A stretch of DNA of 41,225 nucleotides from Pandoraea bronchicola (GCF_902459805.1 NZ_CABPST010000021.1:1-41225), one strand, 5' to 3'; counted from the first letter of the stretch, positions 9,978 to 22,812 are shown. Numbers and translations are program-made. Notes: generated by a model from the sequence alone, not told the origin.

Positions 9978-10628
9978 ATGGCAAAAAACCGTTTCAGCCA
10001 CGCATGGCTGCACGATCACATCAACGATCCCTACGTCAAAATGGCGCAGCGCGAGGGTTATCGTGCCCGCGCGGCGTACAAACTCAAGGAGATCGACGAG
10101 CAGGACCGGCTGATCAAGCCGGGCCAGGTCATTGTCGACCTCGGCTCGACGCCGGGAAGCTGGAGCCAGTATGCGCGCAACAAGCTCGCGGGCGGCAAGC
10201 GCGTCGAGGGGGGCATCGACGGAACGATCATCGCGCTGGATATTTTGCCGATGGAACCGATTGCCGACGTCCACTTCCTGCAGGGCGACTTCCGCGAGGA
10301 CAGTGTGCTCGAGCAATTGGAAGAAATCGTGGCCGGACGCAAAGTGGACCTTGTAGTTTCCGATATGGCCCCCAACTTGTCCGGTGTGGCGTCGGCCGAT
10401 GCGGCGCGGATCGAGCATTTATGCGATCTGGCGCTGGATTTTGCACAGCGACATTTGAAACCTGAAGGGGCGTTACTGGTCAAATGTTTCCACGGCAGCG
10501 GCTATAGCCAGATTGTCGAAAAATTCAAACACCAGTTCAAAACGGTGGCGCCGCGTAAGCCCAAGGCGTCACGGGACAAATCTTCCGAAACGTTCATTCT
10601 CGGTCGGGGTCTGAAAAATCCGGGTTGA
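9978..10628 (+). CDS. rlmE: 23S rRNA 2'-O-ribose U2552 methyltransferase RlmE (FtsJ/RrmJ)
   Basis: The 216-residue Rossmann-fold methyltransferase has the SAM loop [14 protein letters not shown] near residues 53-66 and the catalytic K-D-K-E set in the expected order: K43-region lysine, D in [12 protein letters not shown] in LLVKCFHG, E in [10 protein letters not shown]. In E. coli RlmE methylates U2552 in the A loop at a late step of 50S assembly. The gene immediately precedes ftsH, as in many proteobacteria. The start ATG lies 12 bases after a weak GAAG. Confidence 0.95.
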   Translation: MAKNRFSHAWLHDHINDPYVKMAQREGYRARAAYKLKEIDEQDRLIKPGQVIVDLGSTPGSWSQYARNKLAGGKRVEGGIDGTIIALDILPMEPIADVHFLQGDFREDSVLEQLEEIVAGRKVDLVVSDMAPNLSGVASADAARIEHLCDLALDFAQRHLKPEGALLVKCFHGSGYSQIVEKFKHQFKTVAPRKPKASRDKSSETFILGRGLKNPG

Positions 10629-10747
10629 TGCCCGTCAAACCGGCGCACTGGCGCTATGGTGGCGGTAGAGAATCACTATGGCGGTGCGCCTGCGAGTGGA
10701 TTAGAATGAATTCCTGGCGCGAAGCGATTTCATGAAGGAGTAACGCT

Positions 10748-12622
<1,875 letters not shown>

Positions 12623-12660
12623 ACGGACGCCTTGGCAAGCGGAAAGTGCTGCCAACCCAG

Positions 12661-12687
12661 AAAGGCCGGCCTCTCGCCGGCCTTTTT
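12661..12687 (+). terminator. Intrinsic terminator after ftsH
   Basis: GGCCGGC and GCCGGCC pair across a 5-base CTCTC loop, followed by five T. It lies about 40 bases past the ftsH stop. The rest of the intergenic region to folP (12688-12894) holds no gene; TATATT near 12864 could be the -10 of a folP promoter. Confidence 0.9.
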
Positions 12688-12894
12688 GCATTCAGCGGCA
12701 GGTGGGGGCGAGTCAGTGCCGCGATGCTTGGGATGTGATGAAAATCGGTGTTACGGAGTGTTTCCGCCGTCGATACGGCGAGCGATTCCGGTAACATTAC
12801 GGCCATACGCGGCGCTCGGTAGCCTCGGGCGCGCGGGCCTGCCCTCCCGCTGAACGGGCCGCTATATTGGTCTTACTGAGCTACGAGCTTCCGA

Positions 12895-13824
12895 ATGTCC
12901 TCCGAGCAGTCTCAATCTATTTCCTCCGACCTTCCTGGTGCCGACGACGTCGTGCTGTCAGGTGAAGCATCCGACACGCCGGCCAAGCCCGATTCGCTCG
13001 CCTTCGGGCCGCGTTTCAGGCTGGACGCACACCGTGTTCACGTCATGGGTATCCTGAACGTGACGCCGGATTCGTTTTCCGACGGCGGCAAGTTCGTTGC
13101 CAGAGACGCCGCCCTGCGCCATGCCGAGCAGTTGATCGCCGACGGTGTCGACATTCTGGATATTGGTGGCGAGTCGACTCGTCCGGGGGCCGAAGCGTTG
13201 CCAGAGGACGCAGAACTCGAGCGTGTCGTGCCGATTGTGGAAGCCTTGCGCGATTGTGGCGTGCCGCTTTCGATCGATACGTACAAGCCGGGCGTGATGC
13301 GCGCCGTGCTGGCCGCTGGCGCCGACATGATCAACGATATCTGGGGATTTCAGCAGCCCGGTGCCATCGAAGCGGTGCGCGACAGCGAAGCCGCGCTGTG
13401 CATCATGCATATGCTGCATGACCCCAAAACCATGCAGGACGCGCCGATCTACACAGACGTTGTTACCGAAGTGGCGGCTTTTCTAGACGGTCGCGTGGAC
13501 ACGTTGCTTTCAGCAGGCGTTGCGCCAGCGCGCCTGTATCTCGACCCGGGTTTCGGCTTCGGCAAGAATCTTGCCCATAATCTCGCCTTGCTCAAACATC
13601 TGCGGGTGTTGTCACGCGATGGGCTGCCGCTACTCGTCGGGATGTCGCGAAAACGCATGCTTGGCGAAATCACGGGGCGTCAGTCGCCACTTGAGCGCCG
13701 AGTGGCAAGCGTCGCTGCCGCAATGTGTGCCGCGCAGCAAGGCGCGACCATCGTACGCGTGCATGACGTCGCCGAGACGGTCGATGCACTCAAGGTGTGG
13801 CAAGCCGTGCGCGACGCTGAGTAA
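12895..13824 (+). CDS. folP: Dihydropteroate synthase
   Basis: The 309-residue TIM-barrel enzyme condenses p-aminobenzoate with dihydropterin pyrophosphate in folate synthesis and is the sulfonamide target. Motifs are GILNVTPDSFSDGG (pterin and pABA loop 1), DILDIGGESTRPGA (loop 2), the SIDTYKP strand, MINDIWG, LDPGFGFGK and the end MSRKRMLGEITGR. The first 40 residues are Ser/Asp-rich, unrelated to the catalytic fold, and longer than in E. coli. ACGAG lies before the ATG. The next gene is glmM, a pairing common after ftsH in proteobacteria. Confidence 0.97.
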   Translation: MSSEQSQSISSDLPGADDVVLSGEASDTPAKPDSLAFGPRFRLDAHRVHVMGILNVTPDSFSDGGKFVARDAALRHAEQLIADGVDILDIGGESTRPGAEALPEDAELERVVPIVEALRDCGVPLSIDTYKPGVMRAVLAAGADMINDIWGFQQPGAIEAVRDSEAALCIMHMLHDPKTMQDAPIYTDVVTEVAAFLDGRVDTLLSAGVAPARLYLDPGFGFGKNLAHNLALLKHLRVLSRDGLPLLVGMSRKRMLGEITGRQSPLERRVASVAAAMCAAQQGATIVRVHDVAETVDALKVWQAVRDAE

Positions 13825-14016
13825 AACCGGGGCGGATAGCGCCGGACAGACCAAGGTCGTCGCGGCAGTATCCAGCGGGGACTGATCGGGGACGCACACC
13901 ATGGAGAATGCCAGTGCGATCCTGCGTCGTCTGATGACGAGCGGCAAGAGAATATGAAAGACGCGCGCGTGCGGATCGACAGCCGGCGCGACGTATCAAC
14001 AGGGAACGATGCAACG

Positions 14017-15360
14017 ATGAAACGACGCTATTTTGGGACCGATGGAATTCGCGGCACGGTGGGGGAAAGCCCGATCACGCCGGATTTCGTGCTGCGGCTT
14101 GGCTATGCGGCTGGCCGCGTGCTTGCCGGTAATCAGACGGCGGGCCGCCCGACCGTATTGATTGGCAAGGACACCCGTGTCTCTGGCTATATGCTCGAAG
14201 CCGCGCTGGAAGCCGGTTTCGCCGCTGCGGGCGTGGACACCATGCTCGCTGGGCCGATGCCCACCCCGGCGGTGGCGTATCTCACCCGGGCGCTGCGCCT
14301 GGCCGCAGGCGTGGTCATCAGCGCATCGCATAACCCGTACCACGACAACGGTATCAAGTTCTTTTCGGCAGATGGCAACAAGCTGCCGGACCAGACCGAA
14401 CTGGCCATCGAAGCCGAACTCGACAATCCGATGACGTGCGTGCGCTCCGAGCAGCTTGGCAAGGCGCGCCGTCTGGACGACGCCGCGGGCCGCTACATCG
14501 AGTTCTGCAAGAGCACGTTCCCGAACGACTTCGACCTGCGCGGCATGAAAATCGTGGTCGACTGCGCCAACGGCGCCGCGTATCACATTGCGCCGCACGT
14601 CTTCCATGAACTGGGGGCTGAAGTCATCGCGATCGGCAACCAGCCGAACGGCTTCAATATCAACGAAGACTGCGGCGCGACGGCACCTGATGCTCTGATG
14701 CGCGCTGTGCGGGCGAATCATGCCGATCTTGGCGTGGCACTGGATGGCGACGCAGACCGACTGCAAATCGTCGACGGTGCAGGGCGTCTCTATAACGGCG
14801 ACGAATTGCTGTACCTGCTGGTCAAGGACCGGCTGGACAACGGCGGTGTGCCGGGCGCAGTCGGCACGCTGATGACCAATATGGCCGTCGAAGTCGCCCT
14901 CAAGGGATTGGGCGTGCCGTTCGTGCGCGCCAAGGTCGGTGATCGCTACGTGCTCGAGCAACTGTACAAACACGGCTGGCAGATCGGTGCGGAAGGCTCC
15001 GGCCACATCCTTTGTCTCGACAAGCACACCACGGGCGACGGTATCGTCTCCGCGCTTCAGGTGCTCGCCGCGATTCGCCGTGCGGACAACAAGCCGTTGG
15101 CGAAATTGCTCGATGGTGTGCGCCTGTTCCCGCAGCACATGATCAACGTGCGCACACCGGCGGGGTACGACTGGCAGAACGACAGCCGACTGGCCGCCGA
15201 GCGCGAAGCCATCGAGGCCAAGCTGGGGGACACGGGGCGCGTGCTCATCCGCGCATCCGGCACCGAGCCCGTGCTGCGCGTGATGGTCGAGGCGCGTGAG
15301 GATTCGCAAGCCGCTTCCTTGGCCCAACATCTGGCAAACATCGTCAAATCGGCGGCATGA
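14017..15360 (+). CDS. glmM: Phosphoglucosamine mutase
   Basis: The 447-residue enzyme interconverts glucosamine-6-phosphate and glucosamine-1-phosphate for UDP-GlcNAc, peptidoglycan and LPS synthesis. It has the N-terminal FGTDGIRG motif, the phosphorylated serine in ISASHNP (Ser104), the magnesium loop ALDGDADR, and the phosphate-binding [12 protein letters not shown] near the end. The open frame extends to 13954, but the ATG at 14017 is chosen because the family begins [10 protein letters not shown] and AGGGAACG lies upstream. Confidence 0.97.
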   Translation: MKRRYFGTDGIRGTVGESPITPDFVLRLGYAAGRVLAGNQTAGRPTVLIGKDTRVSGYMLEAALEAGFAAAGVDTMLAGPMPTPAVAYLTRALRLAAGVVISASHNPYHDNGIKFFSADGNKLPDQTELAIEAELDNPMTCVRSEQLGKARRLDDAAGRYIEFCKSTFPNDFDLRGMKIVVDCANGAAYHIAPHVFHELGAEVIAIGNQPNGFNINEDCGATAPDALMRAVRANHADLGVALDGDADRLQIVDGAGRLYNGDELLYLLVKDRLDNGGVPGAVGTLMTNMAVEVALKGLGVPFVRAKVGDRYVLEQLYKHGWQIGAEGSGHILCLDKHTTGDGIVSALQVLAAIRRADNKPLAKLLDGVRLFPQHMINVRTPAGYDWQNDSRLAAEREAIEAKLGDTGRVLIRASGTEPVLRVMVEAREDSQAASLAQHLANIVKSAA

Positions 15361-15378
15361 CCTGCCTTTGCCGTCTGC

Positions 15379-15401
15379 GGCCGTCGCAACGCGCGACGGC
15401 C
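15379..15401 (+). terminator. Strong hairpin after glmM
   Basis: A perfect 9-bp stem (GGCCGTCGC / GCGACGGCC) with a 5-base loop lies 19 bases past the glmM stop. No T-run follows, so it may act as a weak terminator or as a transcript-stabilising hairpin. The region from here to pstS (15402-15853) holds no gene. It is rich in TGTCA/TGACA words, of which only the one at 15777-15794 makes a convincing PHO box. Confidence 0.5.
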
Positions 15402-15776
15402 GGTGAAGCGTTCCGGCAGCACTCAACGAACTGAATCTTCCCGGCGGCGACGCCACGCCATGGATCGCCGTATCACCGTACCTCGCCGTACCGCTCATGC
15501 TTTTGAGCTTCCCATCATGGCAATGTATCAGACCGGGCGTTCACATTTGTGACACTGCGACTGAGTGTTGTCAGACTATTTCCGACACTTTTCCGTCATT
15601 GTCACGGCGCTGACACACGTCCGGAATCCGCTGCGCTAGGCGGGAAATGCGCTTGGGAAATCTCTGAAAGCCGCGCCAATCAAAGGTTTTGTGGCATCTC
15701 CGTCGCAGGGCGGAAGCGAATGCAATGTGTCAATTCCGAGGCGACTCTGTGACGCGAATATTGTGAGCTTTCCGAA

Positions 15777-15810
15777 ATGACATATTACTGTCACATTCGG
15801 AATCTATTCT
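15777..15810 (+). promoter_or_regulatory. PHO box and -10 element of pstS
   Basis: ATGACATATTACTGTCAC (15777-15794) matches the PhoB consensus CTGTCATAWAWCTGTCAY at 15 of 18 positions. TATTCT (15805-15810) follows after 10 bases, the spacing expected when a PHO box replaces the -35. This predicts PhoB-activated transcription of the pst operon under phosphate limitation. Confidence 0.85.
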
Positions 15811-15853
15811 TCGAGCCATCCACACGCTGTACCACACCAACTCGGAGAGATCC

Positions 15854-16888
15854 ATGAAGCTGATGAAGACTGCGATTGCCGGCCTGGCTGGCGTTCTGTT
15901 CGCCGCTGGCGCGATTGCGGGCGAGATTACGGGCGCGGGCAGCACGTTTGCCGCTCCGATCTACACCAAGTGGGCCGACGCGTATCAAAAGTCGACCTCC
16001 AACAAAGTCAACTACCAAGGTATCGGTTCGTCGGGCGGCATCAAGCAAATTCAGGCCAAGACCGTCGATTTCGCAGGTTCGGACGCTCCGCTGACCGATG
16101 AAGAACTGGCCAAGCAAGGCCTGTTCCAATTCCCGACGGTTGTCGGCGGCATCGTGCCGGTCATCAACGTGCCGGGCGTGAAGGCAGGTGAGTTGGTCCT
16201 GTCGGGCGAAGTGCTGGGCGACATTTACCTGGGCAAGATCAAGAAGTGGAACGATCCGGCCATCGCCAAGCTGAACCCGAAGGTCAAGCTGCCGGATACC
16301 GACATCGCCGTGGTTCGCCGCGCCGACGGTTCGGGCACGAGCTTTGTGTTCACGAACTATCTCTCGAAGGTCAACGCCGAGTGGAAGAGCAAGGTCGGCG
16401 AAGGCACGACCGTCAACTGGCCGACGGGAACGGGCGGCAAGGGTAACGACGGCGTCGCCGCCTTCGTGCAACGCCTGCCGGGCGCTATCGGTTACGTTGA
16501 GTCGGCCTACGCCAAGCAGAACAAGCTGACGTACACGGCCCTGACGAACGCCGACGGCAAGACGGTCGAGCCGACCGCCGAGACGTTCGCTGCTGCCGCT
16601 GCCAAGGCTGAATGGTCGAAGACGTTCTACCAGATCCTCACCAACGAGAAGGGCGACAAGTCGTGGCCGATCGTGGCTGCCACCTTCGTGCTCGTGCATC
16701 AGAAGGCTGACGCCGGCAAGGAAGCGCAAAGCGCCGACGTGCTCAAGTTCTTCGACTGGTCGTTCAAGAACGGCGTGAACACCGCCAAGGAACTGGACTA
16801 CATCCCGCTGCCGGAAGATGTGCTCAAGCAAATCCGCGCTGGCTGGAAGGCGAAGGTTGCCGAGTCGGCGACCAAGGCTGGCATCTAA
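15854..16888 (+). CDS. pstS: Periplasmic phosphate-binding protein PstS
   Basis: The 344-residue protein carries a Sec signal peptide ([20 protein letters not shown], cleavage probably near residue 22). The mature start [21 protein letters not shown] is typical of PstS. Phosphate-site elements are present: [20 protein letters not shown] and [12 protein letters not shown]. It delivers phosphate to PstC-PstA. GGAGAGA precedes the ATG. It is the first gene of the pst operon and directly follows the PHO box. Confidence 0.97.
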   Translation: MKLMKTAIAGLAGVLFAAGAIAGEITGAGSTFAAPIYTKWADAYQKSTSNKVNYQGIGSSGGIKQIQAKTVDFAGSDAPLTDEELAKQGLFQFPTVVGGIVPVINVPGVKAGELVLSGEVLGDIYLGKIKKWNDPAIAKLNPKVKLPDTDIAVVRRADGSGTSFVFTNYLSKVNAEWKSKVGEGTTVNWPTGTGGKGNDGVAAFVQRLPGAIGYVESAYAKQNKLTYTALTNADGKTVEPTAETFAAAAAKAEWSKTFYQILTNEKGDKSWPIVAATFVLVHQKADAGKEAQSADVLKFFDWSFKNGVNTAKELDYIPLPEDVLKQIRAGWKAKVAESATKAGI

Positions 16889-17024
16889 AGCGCCTTGCAG
16901 GTTCCGGGCAATGCAAAGTTGTGTTGCCCGGCGCCTCAAAACCGGCAATATCCGCGCCGCCTGTTCCGAAGCCCGAACTCTGATCTGGCAACGGCTGGCG
17001 GCGCGCTCACGCTGAGACGACATC

Positions 17025-17999
17025 ATGGCAGAAGCCACTAGCCCCCTCGCAACGCCGGGCGCGCAGCGCGCTCCGTCTTCCGTTGGCGACATTCTTTTCG
17101 CGCTGCTGACTCGCGGCGCTGCTCTCGTCACGCTGCTCTTGCTCGGTGGCATCATCGTGTCGCTGATCATCAGCGCGCTGCCGTCGATTCAGAAGTTTGG
17201 CTTCGCCTTCCTGTGGACCAAGGACTGGGATCCTCCCGCAGAACAATTCGGCGCGCTCGTGCCCATCTACGGCACGATCGTCACGTCTGTCATCGCGCTC
17301 ATCGTCGCAGTGCCCGTGAGCTTCGGCATTGCCCTGTTTTTGACTGAACTCTCGCCTGTATGGCTGCGCCGCCCGCTGGGCACGGCCATCGAACTGCTCG
17401 CCGCCATTCCGAGTATTGTCTACGGGATGTGGGGCCTGCTGGTCTTCGCCCCCATCTTCAGCCAGTACTTCCAGAAGCCGCTGGGTGCGCTGCTCGGCAA
17501 CGTGCCGGTCATCGGTGCGCTGTTTCAAGGCCCGCCGCTCGGCATCGGTATTCTGCCCGCGGGCGTGATCCTCGCCATCATGATCATTCCGTACATCGCC
17601 TCGGTCATGCGCGACGTGTTCGAAGTCACGCCCGTGCTGCTCAAGGAATCGGCCTACGGCATCGGTTGCACGACCTGGGAAGTGATGTGGCGCGTCGTGT
17701 TGCCCTTCACGAAGACGGGCGTCATCGGCGGCATCATGCTGGGCCTCGGCCGCGCGCTTGGCGAGACGATGGCCGTCACCTTCGTGATCGGCAATACGAA
17801 CCTGCTCGATAACATTTCGCTGTATTCGCCGGGCAACAGCATTACCTCGGCACTCGCCAACGAATTCGCCGAAGCCGGCCCCGGCCTGCATACGTCGGCA
17901 CTGATGGAACTCGGTCTGATTCTGTTCTTCATCACCTTTGTGGTGTTGGCGCTGTCCAAGCTCATGCTGCTGCGCCTCGAAAAGGGCGAAGGTAAATAA
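17025..17999 (+). CDS. pstC: Phosphate ABC transporter permease PstC
   Basis: The 324-residue inner-membrane permease has six hydrophobic segments. The segment [16 protein letters not shown] precedes the EAA-loop region ([20 protein letters not shown]), which contacts the PstB ATPase, and [17 protein letters not shown] follows. It forms the membrane channel with PstA. It is 136 bases from pstS, and its stop codon is directly followed by the pstA start. Confidence 0.96.
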   Translation: MAEATSPLATPGAQRAPSSVGDILFALLTRGAALVTLLLLGGIIVSLIISALPSIQKFGFAFLWTKDWDPPAEQFGALVPIYGTIVTSVIALIVAVPVSFGIALFLTELSPVWLRRPLGTAIELLAAIPSIVYGMWGLLVFAPIFSQYFQKPLGALLGNVPVIGALFQGPPLGIGILPAGVILAIMIIPYIASVMRDVFEVTPVLLKESAYGIGCTTWEVMWRVVLPFTKTGVIGGIMLGLGRALGETMAVTFVIGNTNLLDNISLYSPGNSITSALANEFAEAGPGLHTSALMELGLILFFITFVVLALSKLMLLRLEKGEGK

Positions 18000-18896
18000 A
18001 TGACCCAACAAGCGCTCGAATTGGAAACGCCAGCCGTGAAACCCACCGACGCCTTTACCCGCGTACGGTTGCAAGCCTACCGCCGCCGCAAGAACATCTT
18101 CGCGATCGCGATGTCGCTCGCGGCGATGGCCTTCGGCTTGCTCTGGCTGCTGTGGATTCTCTACACCACGCTCTCGCTGGGCATCGGCGGCCTGTCGCTG
18201 TCGCTGTTCACCGAAATGACGCCGCCGCCGAACACGGCGGGCGGGGGCCTCGCCAACGCCATCGCAGGCAGTATCGTGATGGTCGGTGTCGCCACGCTCG
18301 TCGGCACGCCGCTGGGCATTCTGGCCGGTGTGTATCTGGCGGAGTACGGCCAGAAGTCGTGGCTCGCCAGCATTACGCGCTTCATCAACGACATTCTGCT
18401 CTCGGCCCCGTCAATCGTGATCGGTCTGTTCGTATACGCGCTGGTCGTGGCGCAGATGGGGCACTTTTCGGCCTGGGCCGGCATCATTTCGCTCGCGCTG
18501 CTGCAAATCCCCATCGTGATCCGCACGACGGAGAACATGCTCAAGCTCGTGCCGAACAACCTGCGCGAAGCGGCGTTTGCGCTGGGCACGCCGAAGTGGC
18601 GCATCATCGTGAAGATCACGTTGAAGGCGTCGATCGCCGGCATCGTGACGGGTGTGCTGCTGGCCGTGGCGCGTATTGCGGGCGAGACAGCGCCGCTGTT
18701 GTTCACTGCGCTCTCGAACCAGTTCTGGTCGATGAACCTGAATCAGCCGATGGCCAACCTGCCGGTCACGATTTTCAAATTTGCCATGAGCCCGTTTGCG
18801 GAGTGGCAGGCGCTTGCCTGGGCGGGCGTGTTCATCATCACCCTCGGGGTGCTGTTCCTGAACATTCTGGCGCGCGCGCTGTTTGCCAAGAAGTAA
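18000..18896 (+). CDS. pstA: Phosphate ABC transporter permease PstA
   Basis: The 298-residue inner-membrane permease partners PstC. It contains the binding-protein-dependent permease domain with [16 protein letters not shown], the EAA loop ([20 protein letters not shown]) and [15 protein letters not shown]. Its ATG immediately follows the pstC stop with no gap, indicating coupled translation. Confidence 0.96.
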   Translation: MTQQALELETPAVKPTDAFTRVRLQAYRRRKNIFAIAMSLAAMAFGLLWLLWILYTTLSLGIGGLSLSLFTEMTPPPNTAGGGLANAIAGSIVMVGVATLVGTPLGILAGVYLAEYGQKSWLASITRFINDILLSAPSIVIGLFVYALVVAQMGHFSAWAGIISLALLQIPIVIRTTENMLKLVPNNLREAAFALGTPKWRIIVKITLKASIAGIVTGVLLAVARIAGETAPLLFTALSNQFWSMNLNQPMANLPVTIFKFAMSPFAEWQALAWAGVFIITLGVLFLNILARALFAKK

Positions 18897-18956
18897 CCGG
18901 CAACGCGAGACGACACAACGCTACGACACGACGCAAACCTGACGGTTGAGACGAAC

Positions 18957-19739
18957 ATGACGAATCCGACGCAAGAAATCAAACTGCCCTCGAAGATTGA
19001 AGTCAAGAACCTGAACTTCTTCTACGACAAGTATCACGCGCTCAAGAACATCAACCTGCGCATTCCCGACCGCAAGGTCACGGCCTTCATTGGCCCGTCG
19101 GGTTGCGGCAAGTCGACGCTGCTGCGCACGTTCAACAAGATGTACGCCCTGTATCCGGAGCAACGCGCCGAGGGCGAGATCAACATGGACGGGGAGAACC
19201 TGCTGACCGCGAAGCAGGACATCGCGCTGCTGCGCGCGAAGGTCGGCATGGTGTTCCAGAAGCCGACGCCGTTCCCGATGTCGATCTACGACAACATTGC
19301 GTTCGGCGTACGTCTGTTCGAAAAACTCTCGCGCTCGGAAATGGACGACCGCGTGGAGTGGGCGCTGACCAAGGCGGCGCTGTGGAGCGAAGTCAAAGAC
19401 AAGCTGCAACAGTCGGGCTATGGCCTGTCGGGCGGTCAGCAACAGCGTCTTTGCATCGCGCGCGGCATTGCCATCCGTCCGGAAGTCCTCTTGCTCGACG
19501 AGCCGTGCTCGGCACTCGATCCGATCTCCACGGGCCGCATCGAAGAGCTGATCGCTGAACTCAAGGACGACTACACGGTGGTGATCGTCACGCACAACAT
19601 GCAGCAGGCGGCACGTTGCTCGGACTACACGGCCTATATGTACCTGGGCGAGTTGATCGAATTCGGCGAGACCGAGAAGATCTTCATCAAGCCGGACCGC
19701 AAAGAGACCGAAGACTACATCACCGGCCGTTTCGGTTGA
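18957..19739 (+). CDS. pstB: Phosphate ABC transporter ATP-binding protein PstB
   Basis: The 260-residue cytoplasmic ATPase has Walker [10 protein letters not shown] at residues 46-54, signature [14 protein letters not shown], Walker [15 protein letters not shown] and the switch histidine in [13 protein letters not shown]. It powers phosphate import by PstS-PstC-PstA. With PhoU it also takes part in signalling phosphate sufficiency to PhoR. It sits 60 bases after pstA. Confidence 0.97.
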   Translation: MTNPTQEIKLPSKIEVKNLNFFYDKYHALKNINLRIPDRKVTAFIGPSGCGKSTLLRTFNKMYALYPEQRAEGEINMDGENLLTAKQDIALLRAKVGMVFQKPTPFPMSIYDNIAFGVRLFEKLSRSEMDDRVEWALTKAALWSEVKDKLQQSGYGLSGGQQQRLCIARGIAIRPEVLLLDEPCSALDPISTGRIEELIAELKDDYTVVIVTHNMQQAARCSDYTAYMYLGELIEFGETEKIFIKPDRKETEDYITGRFG

Positions 19740-19761
19740 TGCCCACGAGGAAACCCGCGAC

Positions 19762-20469
19762 ATGAACGACAAACACCTCTCCAGCCAGTTCGACTCCGAC
19801 CTGAATCAGGTTTGCTCGCGCGTCCTCGAAATGGGCGGCCTGGTCGAATCGCAGATCGTGACGGCGATGCAGGCGCTCAACACGTTCGACCGCAACCTGG
19901 TCGACGAAGTGATCGCCAACGAGCATCGTCTGAATACGATGGAAGTCGAGATCGACGACGAGTGCAGCAAGATCATTGCCCGCCGTCAACCGACCGCGCG
20001 CGATCTGCGTCTGCTGCTCTCGATCTCGAAATCGATCACCAACCTCGAACGCGCAGGCGACGAGGCAGAGAAGATCGCCAAGCGTACCCGTCATCTGCTG
20101 GAAGACGGCGCAGCGCAAAGCGTGAACTTCGCCGAAATCAAGCTCTCGGGCGAGATGGCAGCACAGCTGCTGCGCCGCACGCTGGACGCGTTTGCGCGTC
20201 TGGATATCGTGGCGGCCGCCGAGATCGTGCGCGACGACAAGGCCATCGACAATGAATTCCGTGGCTTCGTGCGAAAATTGGTGACGTACATGATGGAAGA
20301 TCCGCGCACCATTTCGGCGGGCCTGGATTTCCTGTTCATCGCCAAGGCTGTCGAGCGTATCGGCGATCACGCGAAGAACATTGCCGAATTCATCATTTAC
20401 ATTGTCAAAGGCACCGACGTCCGGCATATTTCGCGCGAAGATCTGCAGCGAAAAGTGCAAGGCGAATAA
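19762..20469 (+). CDS. phoU: Phosphate signalling regulator PhoU
   Basis: The 235-residue all-helical protein contains two PhoU repeats, each with an E/D-x-x-x-D metal-binding motif (ERAGDEAEKIAKR in the first, ERIGDHAKNIAEF in the second). PhoU links the Pst transporter to the PhoR kinase and holds the Pho regulon off when phosphate is ample. It lies 22 bases after pstB and 36 before phoB, within one apparent transcription unit. Confidence 0.97.
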   Translation: MNDKHLSSQFDSDLNQVCSRVLEMGGLVESQIVTAMQALNTFDRNLVDEVIANEHRLNTMEVEIDDECSKIIARRQPTARDLRLLLSISKSITNLERAGDEAEKIAKRTRHLLEDGAAQSVNFAEIKLSGEMAAQLLRRTLDAFARLDIVAAAEIVRDDKAIDNEFRGFVRKLVTYMMEDPRTISAGLDFLFIAKAVERIGDHAKNIAEFIIYIVKGTDVRHISREDLQRKVQGE

Positions 20470-20505
20470 CAGGCCGGACATTATTGAAGGTTTGAGAGGG
20501 AACCG

Positions 20506-21207
20506 ATGCCTAGCAGCATTCTGATCGTAGAAGACGAACCGGCGATTTCCGAGTTGATCTCCGTCAATCTGCAACACGCGGGTCACTACCCGATCCGGGC
20601 ATACAACGCGGAGCAGGCGCTCACGCTGATTAGTGACGTCCTGCCGGATCTCGTGCTGCTCGACTGGATGCTGCCGGGCAAGTCGGGCGTGACGTTCGCG
20701 CGTGAGCTGCGCGCGAACGAGCGCACCAAGCATGTGCCGATCATCATGCTCACCGCGCGCAGCGAAGAGCAGGACAAGGTGATGGGCCTCGAGATCGGCG
20801 CGGACGATTACGTGACCAAACCGTTCTCGCCGAAAGAACTGATGGCGCGTATCAAGGCGGTGTTGCGCCGCCGTGCGCCGCAGTTGACCGAGGACGTGGT
20901 CAGCGTGAACGGCCTGAAGCTCGATCCGGCCACGCATCGTGTGACAAGCCACCAGTCGAGCGGCGACATCAAGCTGGATCTGGGGCCGACGGAATTCCGT
21001 CTGCTGCACTTCTTCATGACGCACCCGGAGCGCGTGCATAGCCGCTCGCAGCTTCTGGATCAGGTGTGGGGCGATCACGTGTTCGTGGAAGAGCGCACGG
21101 TGGATGTGCACATCAAGCGTCTGCGCGCCGCGCTAAAGCCGGCGGGACACGATGCTATGATCGAGACCGTACGCGGCAGCGGCTACCGCCTGACGAAGTC
21201 GGTCTGA
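20506..21207 (+). CDS. phoB: Phosphate regulon response regulator PhoB
   Basis: The 233-residue OmpR-family regulator has a receiver domain with the acidic pair in VEDEP, the phosphorylated Asp53 in LLDWMLPGKSG, conserved T in MLTARSEE and K in VTKPFSPKEL. A C-terminal winged helix (LGPTEFRLLHFFM, then VDVHIKRLRAAL and GSGYRL) binds PHO boxes. It is expected to bind the sites found before pstS, ppk1 and the olsB-like gene. GAGAGGGA precedes the ATG. Confidence 0.97.
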   Translation: MPSSILIVEDEPAISELISVNLQHAGHYPIRAYNAEQALTLISDVLPDLVLLDWMLPGKSGVTFARELRANERTKHVPIIMLTARSEEQDKVMGLEIGADDYVTKPFSPKELMARIKAVLRRRAPQLTEDVVSVNGLKLDPATHRVTSHQSSGDIKLDLGPTEFRLLHFFMTHPERVHSRSQLLDQVWGDHVFVEERTVDVHIKRLRAALKPAGHDAMIETVRGSGYRLTKSV

Positions 21208-21299
21208 GGCATCGCGTCTCGTCTGCAGCCGAGACCTGCCGTGCCAAAGCCGCTCCTACCCCGATGGGTGGCGGGCGGCAATCCTTCTGTGCATCGTCT

Positions 21300-22640
21300 A
21301 TGAATATCATTTGGGCCCGTGCGCTGGCGTTCCTGATCCTGCAAGCGGCCATTTCGGTGGCCGTCGGCTGGTTCCTGGGAGCGAGCGCAGGCTACATCAC
21401 CGCCCTTGTCCTGCTGGTGACGCAGCTCCTGTTCAACGTCTACCACGCCCAGCGCCTCTGGCGTCTGCTCGACGCCCCGGTCTACGGCGAAGTGCCGAGC
21501 GCTCTCGGGCTGTGGGGCGAAATCTACTATCGGCTGCACAAGCTGGCCAAACGCTGGCATAACCAGGTCAAGCAGGTGGAACAACAGCACGCGCGTTTCA
21601 TTCAGGCGATCCAGGCATCGCCGAACGGCGTGATCATGCTCGACGAACACAATCAGATCGAGTGGTGCAATGCGATCGCCGAGCTGCACTTCGGCATCGA
21701 TGCCAAGCGAGATTTGCGTCAACAGATCACTCATCTCCTGCGCACGCCGGCTTTTGTGCACTACCTGTCCTCGGAGCGCTACGACGAGGCGCTGCTCATG
21801 CATCACATGGGCGAGAAGCGCAACAACGTGCTCTCCATGCAGGTGTTCCCGTACGGCGACAATCGCAAGCTGATCATCTCGCTCGACGTGACCGATCTCG
21901 AGCGGACCGACGCAATGCGCCGGGACTTCGTGGCGAATGTCTCGCACGAACTCAAGACGCCGCTCACGGTGCTCTCCGGGTTCCTGGAGACAGTTGGCGA
22001 ACTGCCGCTCTCGCCCGACGAGATCCAGCGCTATGTCGAGATCATGCGCCAGCAGGCGTCGCGCATGCAGAACATCGTGAACGATCTGCTCACGCTTGCG
22101 AAGCTCGAGGGCAGCGCGAAGCCGCCGTCGGACGACCGCATCGACATGGGCATGCAGATGCGGTCGCTTCGCAGCGACGCCGAAGGGCTCTCGCAAGGCC
22201 AGCATGTGATCGAAGTGACGGGAGTCGACGGGCTCGATCTGCGCGGTTCCGAAGGCGAGTTGCACAGCGCGTTCAGCAACCTCGTGAGCAATGCGGTGCG
22301 CTATACGCCGCAGGGCGGCAAGATTCAGATCGAGTGGGCGGCAACCGACGATGGGGGCGCGCGCTTCATGGTGATCGACTCCGGCCTGGGCATTCCGGCA
22401 GAGCACATTCCGCGGCTTACGGAGCGCTTCTATCGCATCGACCGCAGCCGGTCCCGCGATACGGGCGGTACCGGCCTTGGACTCGCGATCGTCAAGCACG
22501 TGCTCACGCGTCATCAGGCCGATCTGAGGATAACGAGCGAGGAGGGGCGCGGCAGCACCTTCGCTATCTACTTCCCGCCGACGCGCGTGGTGCATCGCGC
22601 ACCGATCGATGCCAATCCCGGTCTGGCCGTGAACGAATAA
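21300..22640 (+). CDS. phoR: Phosphate regulon sensor histidine kinase PhoR
   Basis: The 446-residue kinase has two N-terminal membrane helices (residues 5-46), almost no periplasmic loop, then a PAS domain (around 95-200), which fits PhoR sensing through the transporter rather than directly. The dimerisation/phosphorylation domain holds His216 in NVSHELKTPL. The ATPase domain has the N box (SNLVSNAVRYTPQGG), G1 (DSGLGIP), F box and G2 (GGTGLGLAIVKHV). The start at 21300 is chosen because MNIIWARALAFLILQAA begins the first helix; the open frame continues upstream into phoB. No clear ribosome-binding site was seen. Confidence 0.95.
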   Translation: MNIIWARALAFLILQAAISVAVGWFLGASAGYITALVLLVTQLLFNVYHAQRLWRLLDAPVYGEVPSALGLWGEIYYRLHKLAKRWHNQVKQVEQQHARFIQAIQASPNGVIMLDEHNQIEWCNAIAELHFGIDAKRDLRQQITHLLRTPAFVHYLSSERYDEALLMHHMGEKRNNVLSMQVFPYGDNRKLIISLDVTDLERTDAMRRDFVANVSHELKTPLTVLSGFLETVGELPLSPDEIQRYVEIMRQQASRMQNIVNDLLTLAKLEGSAKPPSDDRIDMGMQMRSLRSDAEGLSQGQHVIEVTGVDGLDLRGSEGELHSAFSNLVSNAVRYTPQGGKIQIEWAATDDGGARFMVIDSGLGIPAEHIPRLTERFYRIDRSRSRDTGGTGLGLAIVKHVLTRHQADLRITSEEGRGSTFAIYFPPTRVVHRAPIDANPGLAVNE

Positions 22641-22678
22641 GCGCAGACGGCGGGCGGAATCTCCGGCAAGTTCGAAAG

Positions 22679-22711
22679 GGCGTTCGACTTTGGGGTCGAG
22701 CGCCTTTTTTT
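22679..22711 (+). terminator. Intrinsic terminator after phoR
   Basis: GGCGTTCGAC (22679-22688) pairs with GTCGAGCGCC (22695-22704) with one wobble, followed by seven T. It ends the pst-pho transcript. Confidence 0.9.
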
Positions 22712-22784
22712 GCTTCGCGCCTGCTTAGGCCCTGCTTGGGGCCTGCTTGAGATCGTGCGCGCCGTGTGTCCCGCGATCTAATGC

Positions 22785-22812
22785 AAAGAAGGGGCTTTCG
22801 CCCCTTCTTTTT
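22785..22812. terminator. Terminator between phoR and ppk1
   Basis: AAAGAAGGGGC and GCCCCTTCTTT pair across a TTTC loop, with A-runs and T-runs on either side. It serves ppk1 on the minus strand and could back up the phoR terminator. Confidence 0.85.

Noticed and set aside
15402-15776. Extra PHO boxes further upstream of pstS
   Set aside because: Several TGTCA/TGACA words occur (for example around 15540-15620), but none pairs at the 11-base repeat spacing required for a PHO box.
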